The notes beneath the pieces were generated by a model. That model saw only the letters and a list, made by a program, of their open reading frames with translations, made no database searches and was not told where the DNA came from. A stretch of DNA of 64,000 nucleotides from assembly GCF_015553625.1 (NCBI RefSeq), contig NZ_JADNGY010000004.1, positions 62,001 through 126,000 on the forward strand. Direction: 5' to 3'. The position numbers were made by a program, and so were the translations under genes. Of this stretch, positions 25,475 to 34,297 are shown in pieces. The first letter of the stretch is position 1. Every line of letters starts with the position of its first letter. Source of the DNA: Streptococcus australis (GTDB lineage: Bacteria; Bacillota; Bacilli; Lactobacillales; Streptococcaceae).

Positions 25475-27529
25475 ATGGAGATTCTTGTATACGCCATTGT
25501 CTTTTCCTTGATCCTGATTGTCTCCAATGCGACCAATAAGTTGATTCCGACCTTGCCCCTCCCTTTGATCCAGATATTATTGGGGATTGGGATTGGCTTT
25601 CTCTTACCCAATTCGGAGTACCACTTAGATACCGAGCTCTTTTTAGCCTTGGTTATTGGACCGCTCCTCTTTCGAGAGGCAGAAGAAGCAGACATTACCT
25701 CGATTCTGAAGCACTGGCGCATTATCGCCTTTTTAATCTTCCCAGTTATTTTTATTTCGACCCTTAGCTTGGGGTGGTTGGCCCATCTCTTGTGGCTAGG
25801 AATTCCACTAGCGGCCTGTATGGCAGTAGGGGCAGCACTCGGGCCGACTGATTTGGTGGCTTTTGCCTCCCTTTCGGAACGCTTTACCTTTCCAAAACGA
25901 ATCTCCAACATTCTAAAAGGAGAGGGCTTGCTCAATGATGCTTCAGGTTTGGTTGCCTTTCGTATGGCTCTAGCTGCATGGACCACTGGAGTCTTTTCCT
26001 TGGGCCAAGCTAGTTGGGACTTGGTCGTCTCTATTTTAGGAGGGTTTGCGGTCGGGATTGTGACAGCTGCTGTCAACCGTGGGCTTCAAAAATTACTGCT
26101 CAGTGTTCGGGCAACGGATATTGCCAGTGAACTCATTTTAGAATTGAGTCTCCCCTTACTGACCTTCTTTATCGCAGAAGAGATCCATGTATCAGGGATT
26201 ATTGCGGTTGTCGTGGCTGGGATCCTAAAGGCTAGTCGGTTTAAGAAAATTACCCTACTAGAAGCCAAGGTGGATACGGTCACGCATACGGTATGGAATA
26301 CAGTCAATTTTGTCCTCAATGGGTCTGTCTTTGTCCTCTTGGGGATGGAGCTGGAGATGATTTCTGAGCCAATTTTGAGGACTCCCTTTTACAACAATCT
26401 GCTCTTGATTGTGACTGTTCTCTTATTGACGGGGCTCTTGTTCCTGATTCGCTTTTTGATGGTGTATGGATTTTATTGGTATCGGGGCTTCCGATTAAAA
26501 AAATCCATTGACAAGTATCTGAAAGATGCCCTCTTGTTGACCTTTTCAGGGGTCAAAGGAACAGTGTCCATTGCGACCATTCTCTTGATACCGACGCATC
26601 TAGAAGCAGAATATCCAGTTCTCTTGTTTTTAGTAGCAGGGGTCACCTTGTGTAGTTTCTTAATCGGACTTCTCGTCCTCCCAAAACTATCCGAGGACAA
26701 AGAGGAATCCAATGATCATTTGATGCATATTGCTATCTTGAATGATGTCGTCATGCTATTGGAGAAAGAGTTGACGGTGACCAAGCAGAAGGGACCTCTC
26801 TATGCGGCGATTGATAATTATCATGGACGGATAGAAAATATGATTCTCAGTCAGGAGGATAAGGCGACTCAAAGAGACTGGGAACAACTAAAACTCCTTA
26901 TTCTTAGTATTGAGAACGATGGCTTGGAACAGGCTTATGAAGAAGGAAAGATTCGAGATAGAAGTTACCATGTCTACCAACGTTATCTTCGATCCATGGA
27001 GCAGAAGGTCAACCGCAATCTGTCATCACGCCTGACCTATTATTTCTTGGTGCTCTTCCGCCTGCTCCGCCTGCTGTTGCACGAGCTTGTGACCTTTGGA
27101 TCCGGTATTCGGGCATGGAAAAACGGAGAGAATTACAAGCTCGAAGCCATTGACTATGACCAGATCGCTGCCTTGTATCTGGCCAATACGGAAATCATTA
27201 TCGAGAGTTTGGAAAACCTAAAAGGGATTTATCGGAGTACCTTGATTTCCTTCCTTCAAGAATCTCGTCTGCGGGAAACATCGTTGATTACCAGTGGTGC
27301 TTTTGTAGAGCGGGTTATCAATCGCATCAAGCCTAATAATATTGACGAGATGCTAAGAGGCTATTACTTAGAAAGAAAATTGATTTTCGAATATGAGGAG
27401 CAGCACTTGATTTCGGCTAAGTATGCGCGTCGCATGCGCCAAAATGTCAACGAATTGGAAAACTATTCCTTAAGAGAAAGTGCCAATACTCTTCCTTATG
27501 ACATGATCAATTATGCTCGGAATCGGTAA
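25475..27529 (+). CDS. CPA1-family Na+/H+ antiporter
   Basis: Large monovalent cation:proton antiporter (684 aa). The first ~400 residues form about twelve membrane helices with GAALGPTDLVAFASL and GEGLLNDASGLVAF, whose Asp residues are the ion-binding acids of the NhaP/NHE group, and TFSGVKGTVSIATILL. The last ~280 residues are a cytoplasmic, charged domain (LEKELTVTKQKGPLYAA to SLRESANTLPYDM) of the kind seen in NhaK/YjcE proteins. Role: Na+ or K+ extrusion and pH homeostasis. An AGGAGG site is just upstream. Followed by a clear terminator. Confidence 0.93.
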   Translation: MEILVYAIVFSLILIVSNATNKLIPTLPLPLIQILLGIGIGFLLPNSEYHLDTELFLALVIGPLLFREAEEADITSILKHWRIIAFLIFPVIFISTLSLGWLAHLLWLGIPLAACMAVGAALGPTDLVAFASLSERFTFPKRISNILKGEGLLNDASGLVAFRMALAAWTTGVFSLGQASWDLVVSILGGFAVGIVTAAVNRGLQKLLLSVRATDIASELILELSLPLLTFFIAEEIHVSGIIAVVVAGILKASRFKKITLLEAKVDTVTHTVWNTVNFVLNGSVFVLLGMELEMISEPILRTPFYNNLLLIVTVLLLTGLLFLIRFLMVYGFYWYRGFRLKKSIDKYLKDALLLTFSGVKGTVSIATILLIPTHLEAEYPVLLFLVAGVTLCSFLIGLLVLPKLSEDKEESNDHLMHIAILNDVVMLLEKELTVTKQKGPLYAAIDNYHGRIENMILSQEDKATQRDWEQLKLLILSIENDGLEQAYEEGKIRDRSYHVYQRYLRSMEQKVNRNLSSRLTYYFLVLFRLLRLLLHELVTFGSGIRAWKNGENYKLEAIDYDQIAALYLANTEIIIESLENLKGIYRSTLISFLQESRLRETSLITSGAFVERVINRIKPNNIDEMLRGYYLERKLIFEYEEQHLISAKYARRMRQNVNELENYSLRESANTLPYDMINYARNR

Positions 27530-27555
27530 ACGTGAGTTTCCGCTTTAATAGAAGA

Positions 27556-27592
27556 AAAGAGATTGGTGATGCTTGTCCCAATCTCTTTGTTT
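27556..27592 (+). terminator. terminator of the antiporter operon
   Basis: AAAGAGATTGG (27556-27566) pairs with CCAATCTCTTT (27578-27588), loop TGATGCTTGTC, followed by GTTTTG. It also has an A-rich flank, so it may serve the converging ABC gene. Confidence 0.8.
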
Positions 27593-27611
27593 TGTATCTT
27601 AGTAAGTCTTT

Positions 27612-28400
27612 TTACTGCTCTGGCTGGATATAATAGCGTTCTTCCCCGATTGGAATCAGCTGGACCTTTCCCCCATAAAAAGCTGATAGCGTTTCTTGGG
27701 TGAGAATTTCCTCCTTAGGTCCTTGGGCAAAACTTTGTCCCTCCTTGAGGAGAAGGACATGGCTAAAGGACTTGGTGATTTCCTCTGCATGGTGGGTGAC
27801 AAAGAGAATGGTCGGCGCCTTTTCCATCTGCTTGATCTGTTGGATTAGCTGAAAGATCGCTTCCCGAGCAAATAAGTCAAGCCCACTAGAGGCTTCGTCA
27901 AAGATGAGAAGATCGGGCTCTTCCATGAGACTACGGGCGATTAGAATCGTCTGTTTTTCCCCTTGAGAGAGAGTCCGGTATTTTCGCCCAATCAAAGAAG
28001 CAGCCCCGATGCGACGCAACATGGATCGTGCTTCCTCGAGTTCTTTTTCTCCATAAGCTGTATAAAGAATGCTACTCTTGTATTTTCCAGTGAGGACGAT
28101 TTCTTCTGGGGATAGAGATTCAGGGATGCGCTCAGAAATAAAGGAGCTGACCACTCCGATTCGCTTGCGGAGTTCAGGAATCCCTCCTTGGCCAAATTGT
28201 GTTCCAAGGACAGAAACTTCCCCTTCCGTTTTCCAATATTCCGCCATTAAGAGACGGAGTAGGGTCGATTTGCCAGCACCATTCAGTCCAAGGATGGCCC
28301 AGGTTTCCCCCTTATTGACGGTCCAATTCAAACGAGAAAGGAGATTTTTTCCTTCTTTTCTGAGAGTGACGTCTTTCAGTTCAATTAAGCTTTCTTTCAT
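27612..28400 (-). CDS. ABC transporter ATP-binding protein (orphan)
   Basis: A 262-residue ABC ATPase: Walker A LGLNGAGKST, Q-loop region VVSSFISERIPES, signature LSQGEKQ, Walker B LLIFDEASSGLD, and the switch histidine in FVTHHAEEI. It resembles the YlmA-type ATPases with an atypical signature motif (SQGEK rather than SGGQ). No membrane or binding-protein partner is nearby, so cargo is unknown. ATG 28400 has AAGG 8 nt upstream; a longer frame to 28526 would run through the divergent promoter region. Confidence 0.9.
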   Translation of the reverse strand: MKESLIELKDVTLRKEGKNLLSRLNWTVNKGETWAILGLNGAGKSTLLRLLMAEYWKTEGEVSVLGTQFGQGGIPELRKRIGVVSSFISERIPESLSPEEIVLTGKYKSSILYTAYGEKELEEARSMLRRIGAASLIGRKYRTLSQGEKQTILIARSLMEEPDLLIFDEASSGLDLFAREAIFQLIQQIKQMEKAPTILFVTHHAEEITKSFSHVLLLKEGQSFAQGPKEEILTQETLSAFYGGKVQLIPIGEERYYIQPEQ

Positions 28401-28471
28401 CTTTTTAACCTTCATAAAAATATTTTCTATTTTACCATAAATATGATAAAATATCAGATAGGAGGAAAGGG

Positions 28472-29599
28472 ATGTTTCATAAAAGTAAATTATTTTTCTG
28501 GACCTGTGAAGTCCTATTATTAACAATTATATTCTATATTTGGGGAAGTATGGGAAGCCTGATCTCTCCCTTTGTATCCGTTCTGAATACCATTATTCTT
28601 CCATTTTTGATTGCTGGTTTCTTGTACTATATTACCAATCCAATCGTAGAATTTTTGGAAAAGAAATTTCATCTGAATCGAATTTTGGGCATTCTATTAA
28701 CTTTGGTAACCCTTTTTGGATTGATTATTTATGGGATTGTTTATATCTTGCCTATTTTGATCAACCAGTTGACAAGCTTGATTAATTCAACCCAAGGCTT
28801 GTATTGGGAAGTGCAAAGTTTTGTAACGAAGTTATCAAAGAATCCAGCCTTTCAGAGTATCAATATCCAATCAACTATTCAGCAACTAAACCTATCTTAT
28901 GTGGATATTCTACAAAATATCTTAAACAGTGTGACCAATAGTTTAGGTAGTGTGGTGTCAACGATTGTCAATACACTCTTCATTCTGGTGATGACACCGA
29001 TATTCCTGGTTTATTTCTTGATTGATGGGAAAAAACTACTACCGATGTTAGAGCGGACGATCCTGAAAAATGACCGGCGGAATATTACCTCTCTCTTAGT
29101 GAGTCTCAACCAAACAGTTTCTCGCTATATTAGTGGGATTTCTATCGATGCTTTAATCATCGGGACTTTAGCCTTTATTGGCTACAGTTTTATCGGTTTG
29201 AAGTATGCCTTGGTCTTTGCCATTTTCTCAGCCTTGGCTATCTTCATTCCTTACATTGGACCGACGATTGGCTTGATTCCTATGGTGGTTACCTATGCCT
29301 TTACAGATTTCAATATGATGATCAAAGCAGTCATCTTCATGTTGATTGTTCAACAAATCGATGGAAATATCCTTTATCCACGGATTGTGGGAGGGGTGAT
29401 GAAGGTGCATCCCATTACCATTATGGTTCTTTTGCTTTTATCCAGTAACATCTATGGTGTAATTGGAATGATCGTGGCAATTCCGGTTTATTCGATTGGT
29501 AAAGAAATCGTGAAATTCCTCGCAGCCTTGTATGAAAATCATAAAAAGACACAGAAGCAGCGCAAGCAGGAAGAATTTGGGATTATCAATAAATCCTAG
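28472..29599 (+). CDS. AI-2E family transporter (YrrI/PerM-like permease)
   Basis: Polytopic membrane protein of 375 residues with the AI-2E/TqsA family pattern: paired N-terminal helices, a long partly amphipathic region (SFVTKLSKNPAFQSINIQ), and the conserved core VYFLIDGKKLLPMLE, GYSFIGLKYALVFAIFSALAIFIPYIGPTIG, and QQIDGNILYPRIVGGVMKVHPITIM. Some members export AI-2 or exchange ions; in Gram-positives the substrate is mostly unknown. ATG 28472 follows AGGAGGAAAGG. Divergent from the ABC ATPase gene. Confidence 0.9.
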   Translation: MFHKSKLFFWTCEVLLLTIIFYIWGSMGSLISPFVSVLNTIILPFLIAGFLYYITNPIVEFLEKKFHLNRILGILLTLVTLFGLIIYGIVYILPILINQLTSLINSTQGLYWEVQSFVTKLSKNPAFQSINIQSTIQQLNLSYVDILQNILNSVTNSLGSVVSTIVNTLFILVMTPIFLVYFLIDGKKLLPMLERTILKNDRRNITSLLVSLNQTVSRYISGISIDALIIGTLAFIGYSFIGLKYALVFAIFSALAIFIPYIGPTIGLIPMVVTYAFTDFNMMIKAVIFMLIVQQIDGNILYPRIVGGVMKVHPITIMVLLLLSSNIYGVIGMIVAIPVYSIGKEIVKFLAALYENHKKTQKQRKQEEFGIINKS

Positions 29600-29612
29600 T
29601 AGAATAAATACA

Positions 29613-29640
29613 AAAGGAATGGACAACCATTCCTTTTTTG
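29613..29640 (+). terminator. terminator of the AI-2E family gene
   Basis: AAAGGAATGG (29613-29622) pairs with CCATTCCTTT (29627-29636), loop ACAA, then TTT. Confidence 0.88.
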
Positions 29641-29755
29641 TTTAAATAACGTGAAAGACTAGGATAAGTTTTTGAATCGTAAACTTTTACCTTTCCTTTT
29701 AGAAAATATGTTATAATGAATTAGTAATGATACAAAATCGAGGAGTTTCTATAAG

Positions 29756-31237
29756 ATGATAGAATTGCTTGCCAAAAAGCAGCGACGCCAAATGCGTTTG
29801 CTAGAAACATTAATTCGAGAGAAGCGCTGGTTTCATTTGAAGGAACTCGCTGAAATGTTAGATTGTACAGAACGGTCATTGAAGGAGGATCTTTCAAATT
29901 TACGAACGGTCTTTAATGAGTTTTTGATTGAGTCCTCGACAAATGGTATTAAGATTAGTTATGACGATTCGATTGGGATTGAGGTGGTCTACTATCACTT
30001 CTTTAAAGAATCTACAGCTTTCTCCCTCTTGGAATACTTGTTCTTCCATAAGGATGTTTCCAGTGACTTAATTTGTAGACGGTATGATCTCAGCCAACAG
30101 TCATTTTATCGCTTGATTCGAAATATCAACCAAATTATTCAGGAAAAGTACAATATACGAATCACCTTGAATCCTCTAAATGTCGTGGGGGACGAAGTCG
30201 ATATTCGCTTTTTCTATTCCCAGTATTTTGCAGAGCGGTATTATTATTTAGAGTGGCCATTTCCAGATATTAGAGAGCAAGTCATTATTGATTTCATTAC
30301 CTTCTTCTATAAACTGACAGAAATCCCACTGACTTATTCGATCTTCCATTCTTATAAAATTATGCTAACGGTCTACCTTTACCGGATTAAGCAAGGGTAT
30401 CGAATTGAAGGGGCCAATAATTTTGAACAATACGCCTATCTCTATCAAGAGCTCCCAAAAATCAATGAGATGCTTCGTTATTTTGGTTTGCAGCTGGGTG
30501 TAGAATTTAACGAAGAAATCATAGAACAGCTCTTTATTATCTTCCTACAGAAACGCTTCTATTTTACCCCACAGGATCTGATTGACTCCACTGAGGAAGA
30601 TGCTGTTACAAAAAAATCCTATATTTTAGCCTCTCAATTTCTTGATCACCTGAGTGAATCTTATGGTTTAGAACTTGAGAATTATGAAGAGATGATTATG
30701 CATATTCACAACACCGCCTATTTGGAGCGGCGTGAAATCTTTGGTGAATTTCTTCTCTATGATACCAAGAGCTATACCAATGAGGATTATCGAACCCTCT
30801 TCCCTAAATTTTATCAGGATGTTGAAACAGGTTTGTATCACTATCTCAAAGAGATGGGCTTTCATGAAAATCCTGAAAACCTCAAGCATCAGATTTATAC
30901 CGTATTTTCACATTGGGAAAATCTATTGCCTCAACTATTAAGGAGACGGACAGCTGTCAAGGTCTTAATCATTAGCCGATACGATGACCACCATGCCAAG
31001 TCCATGATTGATTTCTTAAAATTCTATTGTACGGATAACTTTGAGTTTTCACAGGTCATCAAGCATGACTTTAATCTTCATGAACTAGAGCATACCGAAT
31101 ATGATGTTATTGTTGCCAACTTTATGATTCCGAATATCAAAGGGAAAAAATTTATTTGTACAAGTAGTTTGACCCTTTTGGAACTTGTAGAAAAACTGAA
31201 TGTACTCTTTTATGATTTCACACGTTATGGAGTATAA
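29756..31237 (+). CDS. Mga-family transcriptional regulator
   Basis: A 493-residue regulator, the same length as the pneumococcal MgaSpn protein. N-terminal winged helix-turn-helix domains (REKRWFHLKELAEMLDCTERSLKEDLSNL and SVFYS-like SQQSFYRLIRNINQII), a central PRD-like region with His residues that could be PTS phosphorylation sites, and a C-terminal EIIB-like domain (VKVLIISRYDDHHAKSMIDFL). Family members are global virulence/metabolism activators that bind DNA in a shape-dependent way. Stand-alone gene with its own TATAAT promoter; no virulence target lies beside it. Targets cannot be read from this window. Confidence 0.88.
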   Translation: MIELLAKKQRRQMRLLETLIREKRWFHLKELAEMLDCTERSLKEDLSNLRTVFNEFLIESSTNGIKISYDDSIGIEVVYYHFFKESTAFSLLEYLFFHKDVSSDLICRRYDLSQQSFYRLIRNINQIIQEKYNIRITLNPLNVVGDEVDIRFFYSQYFAERYYYLEWPFPDIREQVIIDFITFFYKLTEIPLTYSIFHSYKIMLTVYLYRIKQGYRIEGANNFEQYAYLYQELPKINEMLRYFGLQLGVEFNEEIIEQLFIIFLQKRFYFTPQDLIDSTEEDAVTKKSYILASQFLDHLSESYGLELENYEEMIMHIHNTAYLERREIFGEFLLYDTKSYTNEDYRTLFPKFYQDVETGLYHYLKEMGFHENPENLKHQIYTVFSHWENLLPQLLRRRTAVKVLIISRYDDHHAKSMIDFLKFYCTDNFEFSQVIKHDFNLHELEHTEYDVIVANFMIPNIKGKKFICTSSLTLLELVEKLNVLFYDFTRYGV

Positions 31238-31242
31238 CTGAG

Positions 31243-31275
31243 CCTTCCCTCCTCTTTTAGGAGGGAAATTTTTGC
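31243..31275 (+). terminator. terminator of the Mga-like gene
   Basis: TTCCCTCCT pairs with AGGAGGGAA around a CTTTT loop, followed by ATTTTTG. Confidence 0.85.
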
Positions 31276-31341
31276 GACTATGCACCATTTCAAAAAATAT
31301 GATATAATGGGCATTATTACTATACATTGAGGAGAATATCC

Positions 31342-32691
31342 ATGGAAGACCCTGGCAGTCAGGATTTAATACTGCAATTTGTTTTACTATTTGTATTGAC
31401 CTTATTAAATGCATTTTTCTCTGCAACGGAGATGTCGATGGTATCGCTGAACCGTTCTCGCGTAGAGCAAAAGGCTGAGGAAGGCGATAAAAAATATATT
31501 CGTCTCTTAAAGGTATTGGAAAATCCCAACCACTTTTTATCTACGATTCAGGTTGGTATTACCTTGATTACCATCTTGTCTGGGGCAAGCTTAGCTGATG
31601 ATCTTGGGAAAGTAATCGCTTCTTGGATGGGAAATACGGAGACAGCACGTGCGATAGCTAGCTTCCTCTCACTGGCTTTTCTGACCTATATTTCGATTGT
31701 ATTTGGTGAGTTATATCCGAAGCGTATTGCCATGAATCTGAAAGATAGCTTGGCTATTCGAACGGCTCCAATTGTGATTTTACTAGGAAAAATCGTTAGC
31801 CCCTTTGTCTGGCTCTTATCGGCATCAACCAATCTGGTCAGTCGTCTGACTCCTATGCAATTCGATGATGCAGACGAAGAGATGTCACGAGATGAGATTG
31901 CCTATATGCTGGCTAAGAGTGAAACAAGTCTGGATGCTGACGAGATTGAAATGTTGCAAGGAGTCTTTTCACTAGATGAGCTGATGGCGCGTGAGCTAAT
32001 GGTTCCTCGTACGGATGCCTTTATGGTGGATATCCAAGATGATACCAGAGAAATCATCGAAAGCATCTTAAAACAGAATTTTTCTCGTATTCCTGTCTAT
32101 GATGATGACAAGGACAATGTCATTGGTCTGATCCATACCAAACGTTTGCTTAATGAAGGTTTTGTGAATGGATTTGATAATATTGCTCTTCGCAAGATCC
32201 TTCAGGAACCGCTCTTTGTACCGGAAACAATCTTTGTAGATGATCTCTTGAAGGAGCTCCGGAATACACAAAATCAGATGGCCATTTTGCTGGATGAGTA
32301 TGGAGGAATGGCTGGTCTGGTAACCTTGGAAGACCTTCTTGAGGAAATTGTCGGGGAAATCGATGATGAAACCGATAAGGCTGAGAATGATGTTTTTGAA
32401 ATTGAGCCTAACCTCTATATTGTGCAGGGGATTGTGACTCTAAATGATTTCAATGAGTATTTTGATGTGAAGTTGGAAAGTGATGATGTGGATACCATTG
32501 CAGGCTACTACCTGACTGGTGTCGGACGGATTCCAGGTCACAAGGAACGCTTGAGTTTTGAAGTAGACAGTATGAAGAAGCATCTGATCCTTACAAACGA
32601 TAAGGTAAAAAATGGTCGTGTCACCAAGGTGAAGGTTGAGGTCAGTGACCTAGTCGATGAAGATGAGCAAGCGACAAAAGGTCAAGAATAA
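31342..32691 (+). CDS. CNNM/CorC-family (hemolysin-type) membrane protein
   Basis: A 449-residue protein in three parts: the DUF21/CNNM membrane domain of four helices (FVLTLLNAFFSATEMSMVSLNRSRVEQ is diagnostic), a Bateman CBS pair (MVPRTDAFMVD... IPVYDDDKDNVIGLIHTKRL and DEYGGMAGLVTLEDLLEEIVGEI), and a C-terminal CorC_HlyC domain. Bacterial relatives are Mg2+ exporters; the old name hemolysin is not supported. ATG 31342 is chosen with GAGGAG upstream; TTG 31327 lies before that site. With mgtA in this window, it suggests active Mg2+ handling in both directions. Confidence 0.92.
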   Translation: MEDPGSQDLILQFVLLFVLTLLNAFFSATEMSMVSLNRSRVEQKAEEGDKKYIRLLKVLENPNHFLSTIQVGITLITILSGASLADDLGKVIASWMGNTETARAIASFLSLAFLTYISIVFGELYPKRIAMNLKDSLAIRTAPIVILLGKIVSPFVWLLSASTNLVSRLTPMQFDDADEEMSRDEIAYMLAKSETSLDADEIEMLQGVFSLDELMARELMVPRTDAFMVDIQDDTREIIESILKQNFSRIPVYDDDKDNVIGLIHTKRLLNEGFVNGFDNIALRKILQEPLFVPETIFVDDLLKELRNTQNQMAILLDEYGGMAGLVTLEDLLEEIVGEIDDETDKAENDVFEIEPNLYIVQGIVTLNDFNEYFDVKLESDDVDTIAGYYLTGVGRIPGHKERLSFEVDSMKKHLILTNDKVKNGRVTKVKVEVSDLVDEDEQATKGQE

Positions 32692-32702
32692 GAACATCAA
32701 AT

Positions 32703-32726
32703 CAGGGAGTTTCCCTGATTTTTTTA
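32703..32726 (+). terminator. terminator of the CNNM gene
   Basis: AATCAGGGA pairs with TCCCTGATT around GTT, followed by TTTTT. A diverged copy of this sequence (ATCAAGG... CCTGATTTTT) lies at 34199-34220, which marks the edge of the tandem duplication. Confidence 0.88.
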
Positions 32727-32802
32727 TGCTCATTTTAGACGGATTTGCATCTCTCATGAAATTCCTTTATAATAAAATAAATAAAGGTAGAAGGAGATCA
32801 CA

Positions 32803-34026
32803 ATGAAACAAGAAGAATGGTTAGCAGAGTTTGAGAGGGTTCATGGTCGACCGGCCAATCAGGAGGAAATCCAACAGGCTTTTGGTACGTTTGGAAGTCC
32901 AGAAACACAAACGACACCGAATACGCCCGTAAACCCAATCCAATCTCCATTTGAAGGTGCAGCACCTGTTTCCAATCAAGGACAATTTGGAGGCCCTTTA
33001 CCGTTTCCAGAACAAGCTAAATTTGGAGGAGCAGCGCCAGCCCCAGAACAAACCCAGTTCGGAGATGCAGCGCCAACTCCAGAGCAAACGCCATTTGGAG
33101 GAGCAGCGCCAACTTCAGAGCAAACACAGTTTGGAGGTGTGACGCCACCACCAGAACAAGCACAGTTCGGAGGTCCAGCTCCGGCCCAAGCCCCATTTGG
33201 AGGTGCAAGCCCAGCTCCAAATCAATTCCAAGGTGGAGCAAGTCAGTATCAACATCAAGAACAAGCTTTTGGGCAAGGTGGAACTCAGCCACAAGCTCCT
33301 GTTCAGGAGGCGGCTCAAACAGGAGCGCCCTTCGCATCTTATAACAACACTCAGATGCAGGGAGGCTACCCAAACAATGGGCAACTGAATTACCAGGCTA
33401 ATTCTCCATATATGGGCCAAGCTCCAATACCAGGTAAGAAGTCTAAAAAAGGGCTGATTATTGGTTTATGTAGTCTTGTTGCTGTTGCAGTTTTATCTGT
33501 GCTTGCATTTTTCTTTTTTACTAAAAATCCAAATAGTATTCAAGGAAAATGGTCGGCTACTCCTGAAATGAAAAAGACAATGAAGTCTGCTTTTGCAGGC
33601 ACTTTCTCTACTACATCAGATATTTCTAGTGAATTTGTAAAAGATATGGATATGATCGTAGAGGTAAAGGGGAAAAAAGTAACCGTCAGTGTGATTGGTA
33701 AGATTGATTTCAAGGGAGCTGCAAAGGAACTCTATGATGATGGGGACAATGATTTTTACTCTGTTGAGGATGCCTTAGACTATATCCAAGAAAACAGTGA
33801 GAATTCCTATTTAGAGGATATGGGACTTGAAATCGATGTGAAAAAAGGCACTCTTAAAATGGTAGCCTTTGAAGGTGAGGTGGATGAAAAAGATCACCGA
33901 TTCATTCAGGATGAAGATGCGAGTCATTTCCTTAAATACGATCTCAAGTATAAAATTGAAAATGGAACGCTGAAAGTTTCCGTGGATGGAAATGATTATG
34001 GAATTGAATACTCCTTTAAAAAATAA
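32803..34026 (+). CDS. membrane protein with repeat-rich N-terminal region, copy 1 of a tandem pair
   Basis: A 407-residue protein of unknown function. Residues 1-30 (EEWLAEFERVHGRPANQEE) form a small conserved motif seen at the N-terminus of several streptococcal membrane proteins. Residues about 35-205 are Pro/Gln/Gly/Ala-rich and probably disordered, with five 12-residue repeats of the type PEQTQFGDAAPT. One membrane helix follows (GLIIGLCSLVAVAVLSVLAFFFF) after a KKSKK stop signal, then about 170 residues outside starting NPNSIQGKWSATPE. Topology: N-terminus in, C-terminal domain out. The next gene is a paralogue lacking most repeats. Own promoter with TATAATAAAAT. Confidence 0.8.
   Translation: MKQEEWLAEFERVHGRPANQEEIQQAFGTFGSPETQTTPNTPVNPIQSPFEGAAPVSNQGQFGGPLPFPEQAKFGGAAPAPEQTQFGDAAPTPEQTPFGGAAPTSEQTQFGGVTPPPEQAQFGGPAPAQAPFGGASPAPNQFQGGASQYQHQEQAFGQGGTQPQAPVQEAAQTGAPFASYNNTQMQGGYPNNGQLNYQANSPYMGQAPIPGKKSKKGLIIGLCSLVAVAVLSVLAFFFFTKNPNSIQGKWSATPEMKKTMKSAFAGTFSTTSDISSEFVKDMDMIVEVKGKKVTVSVIGKIDFKGAAKELYDDGDNDFYSVEDALDYIQENSENSYLEDMGLEIDVKKGTLKMVAFEGEVDEKDHRFIQDEDASHFLKYDLKYKIENGTLKVSVDGNDYGIEYSFKK
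33007..33186 (+). repeat. five tandem 36-bp coding repeats
   Basis: Units start at 33007, 33043, 33079, 33115 and 33151, each beginning CCAGA or TCAGA and encoding PEQxxFGGAAPT-like 12-mers. The downstream paralogue has none of these complete units, so the array expanded in, or was lost from, one copy. Confidence 0.85.
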
Positions 34027-34042
34027 GATATTCGCTTATTTA

Positions 34043-34192
34043 GGCTCTTTGTCAACTGTAGTGGGTTGATGAAAAGTTATACCCTGGAGAGGACCAAATT
34101 GGTTCTCTCCTTTTTGATGTTCTTGTTTTCTACAACAAAATAGGCTCCATAATTCCTATGGTGATATTATCCACTACAGAAATTATAGAGCC
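34043..34192. mobile_element. remnant or miniature element with ISL3-like ends, 150 bp
   Basis: Begins GGCTCTTTGTCAACTGTAGTGG and ends CCACTACAGAAATTATAGAGCC, which are imperfect inverted repeats of each other; both ends resemble those I recall for streptococcal ISL3-family insertion sequences. No transposase coding is left. An internal GGCTCCATAATT (34143-34154) can also pair with the right end. No target duplication is obvious. It sits exactly where the upstream paralogue would have its terminator (compare 35282-35312 after the second copy). Confidence 0.65.
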
Positions 34193-34297
34193 ATAAAATC
34201 AAGGTTTTTCCTGATTTTTATACTCATTTTAGTAGGGTTTGCTTCTCCTATGAATTTCCTTTATAATAAAATAAGTAAAGGTTAGAAGGTGATAGTC

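Noticed and set aside
25408..26076. Antisense frame of 222 codons over the antiporter gene
   Set aside because: Composition is the reverse-frame image of hydrophobic codons; no ribosome site and no similarity.
31342..32691. Hemolysin function for the CNNM/CorC protein
   Set aside because: The domain layout (DUF21, CBS pair, CorC_HlyC) is that of ion transporters; the hemolysin label is historical.
33007..33186. Regular 36-bp repeats that could suggest a CRISPR array
   Set aside because: Units abut without spacers and stay in frame with a coding sequence, encoding 12-residue protein repeats.
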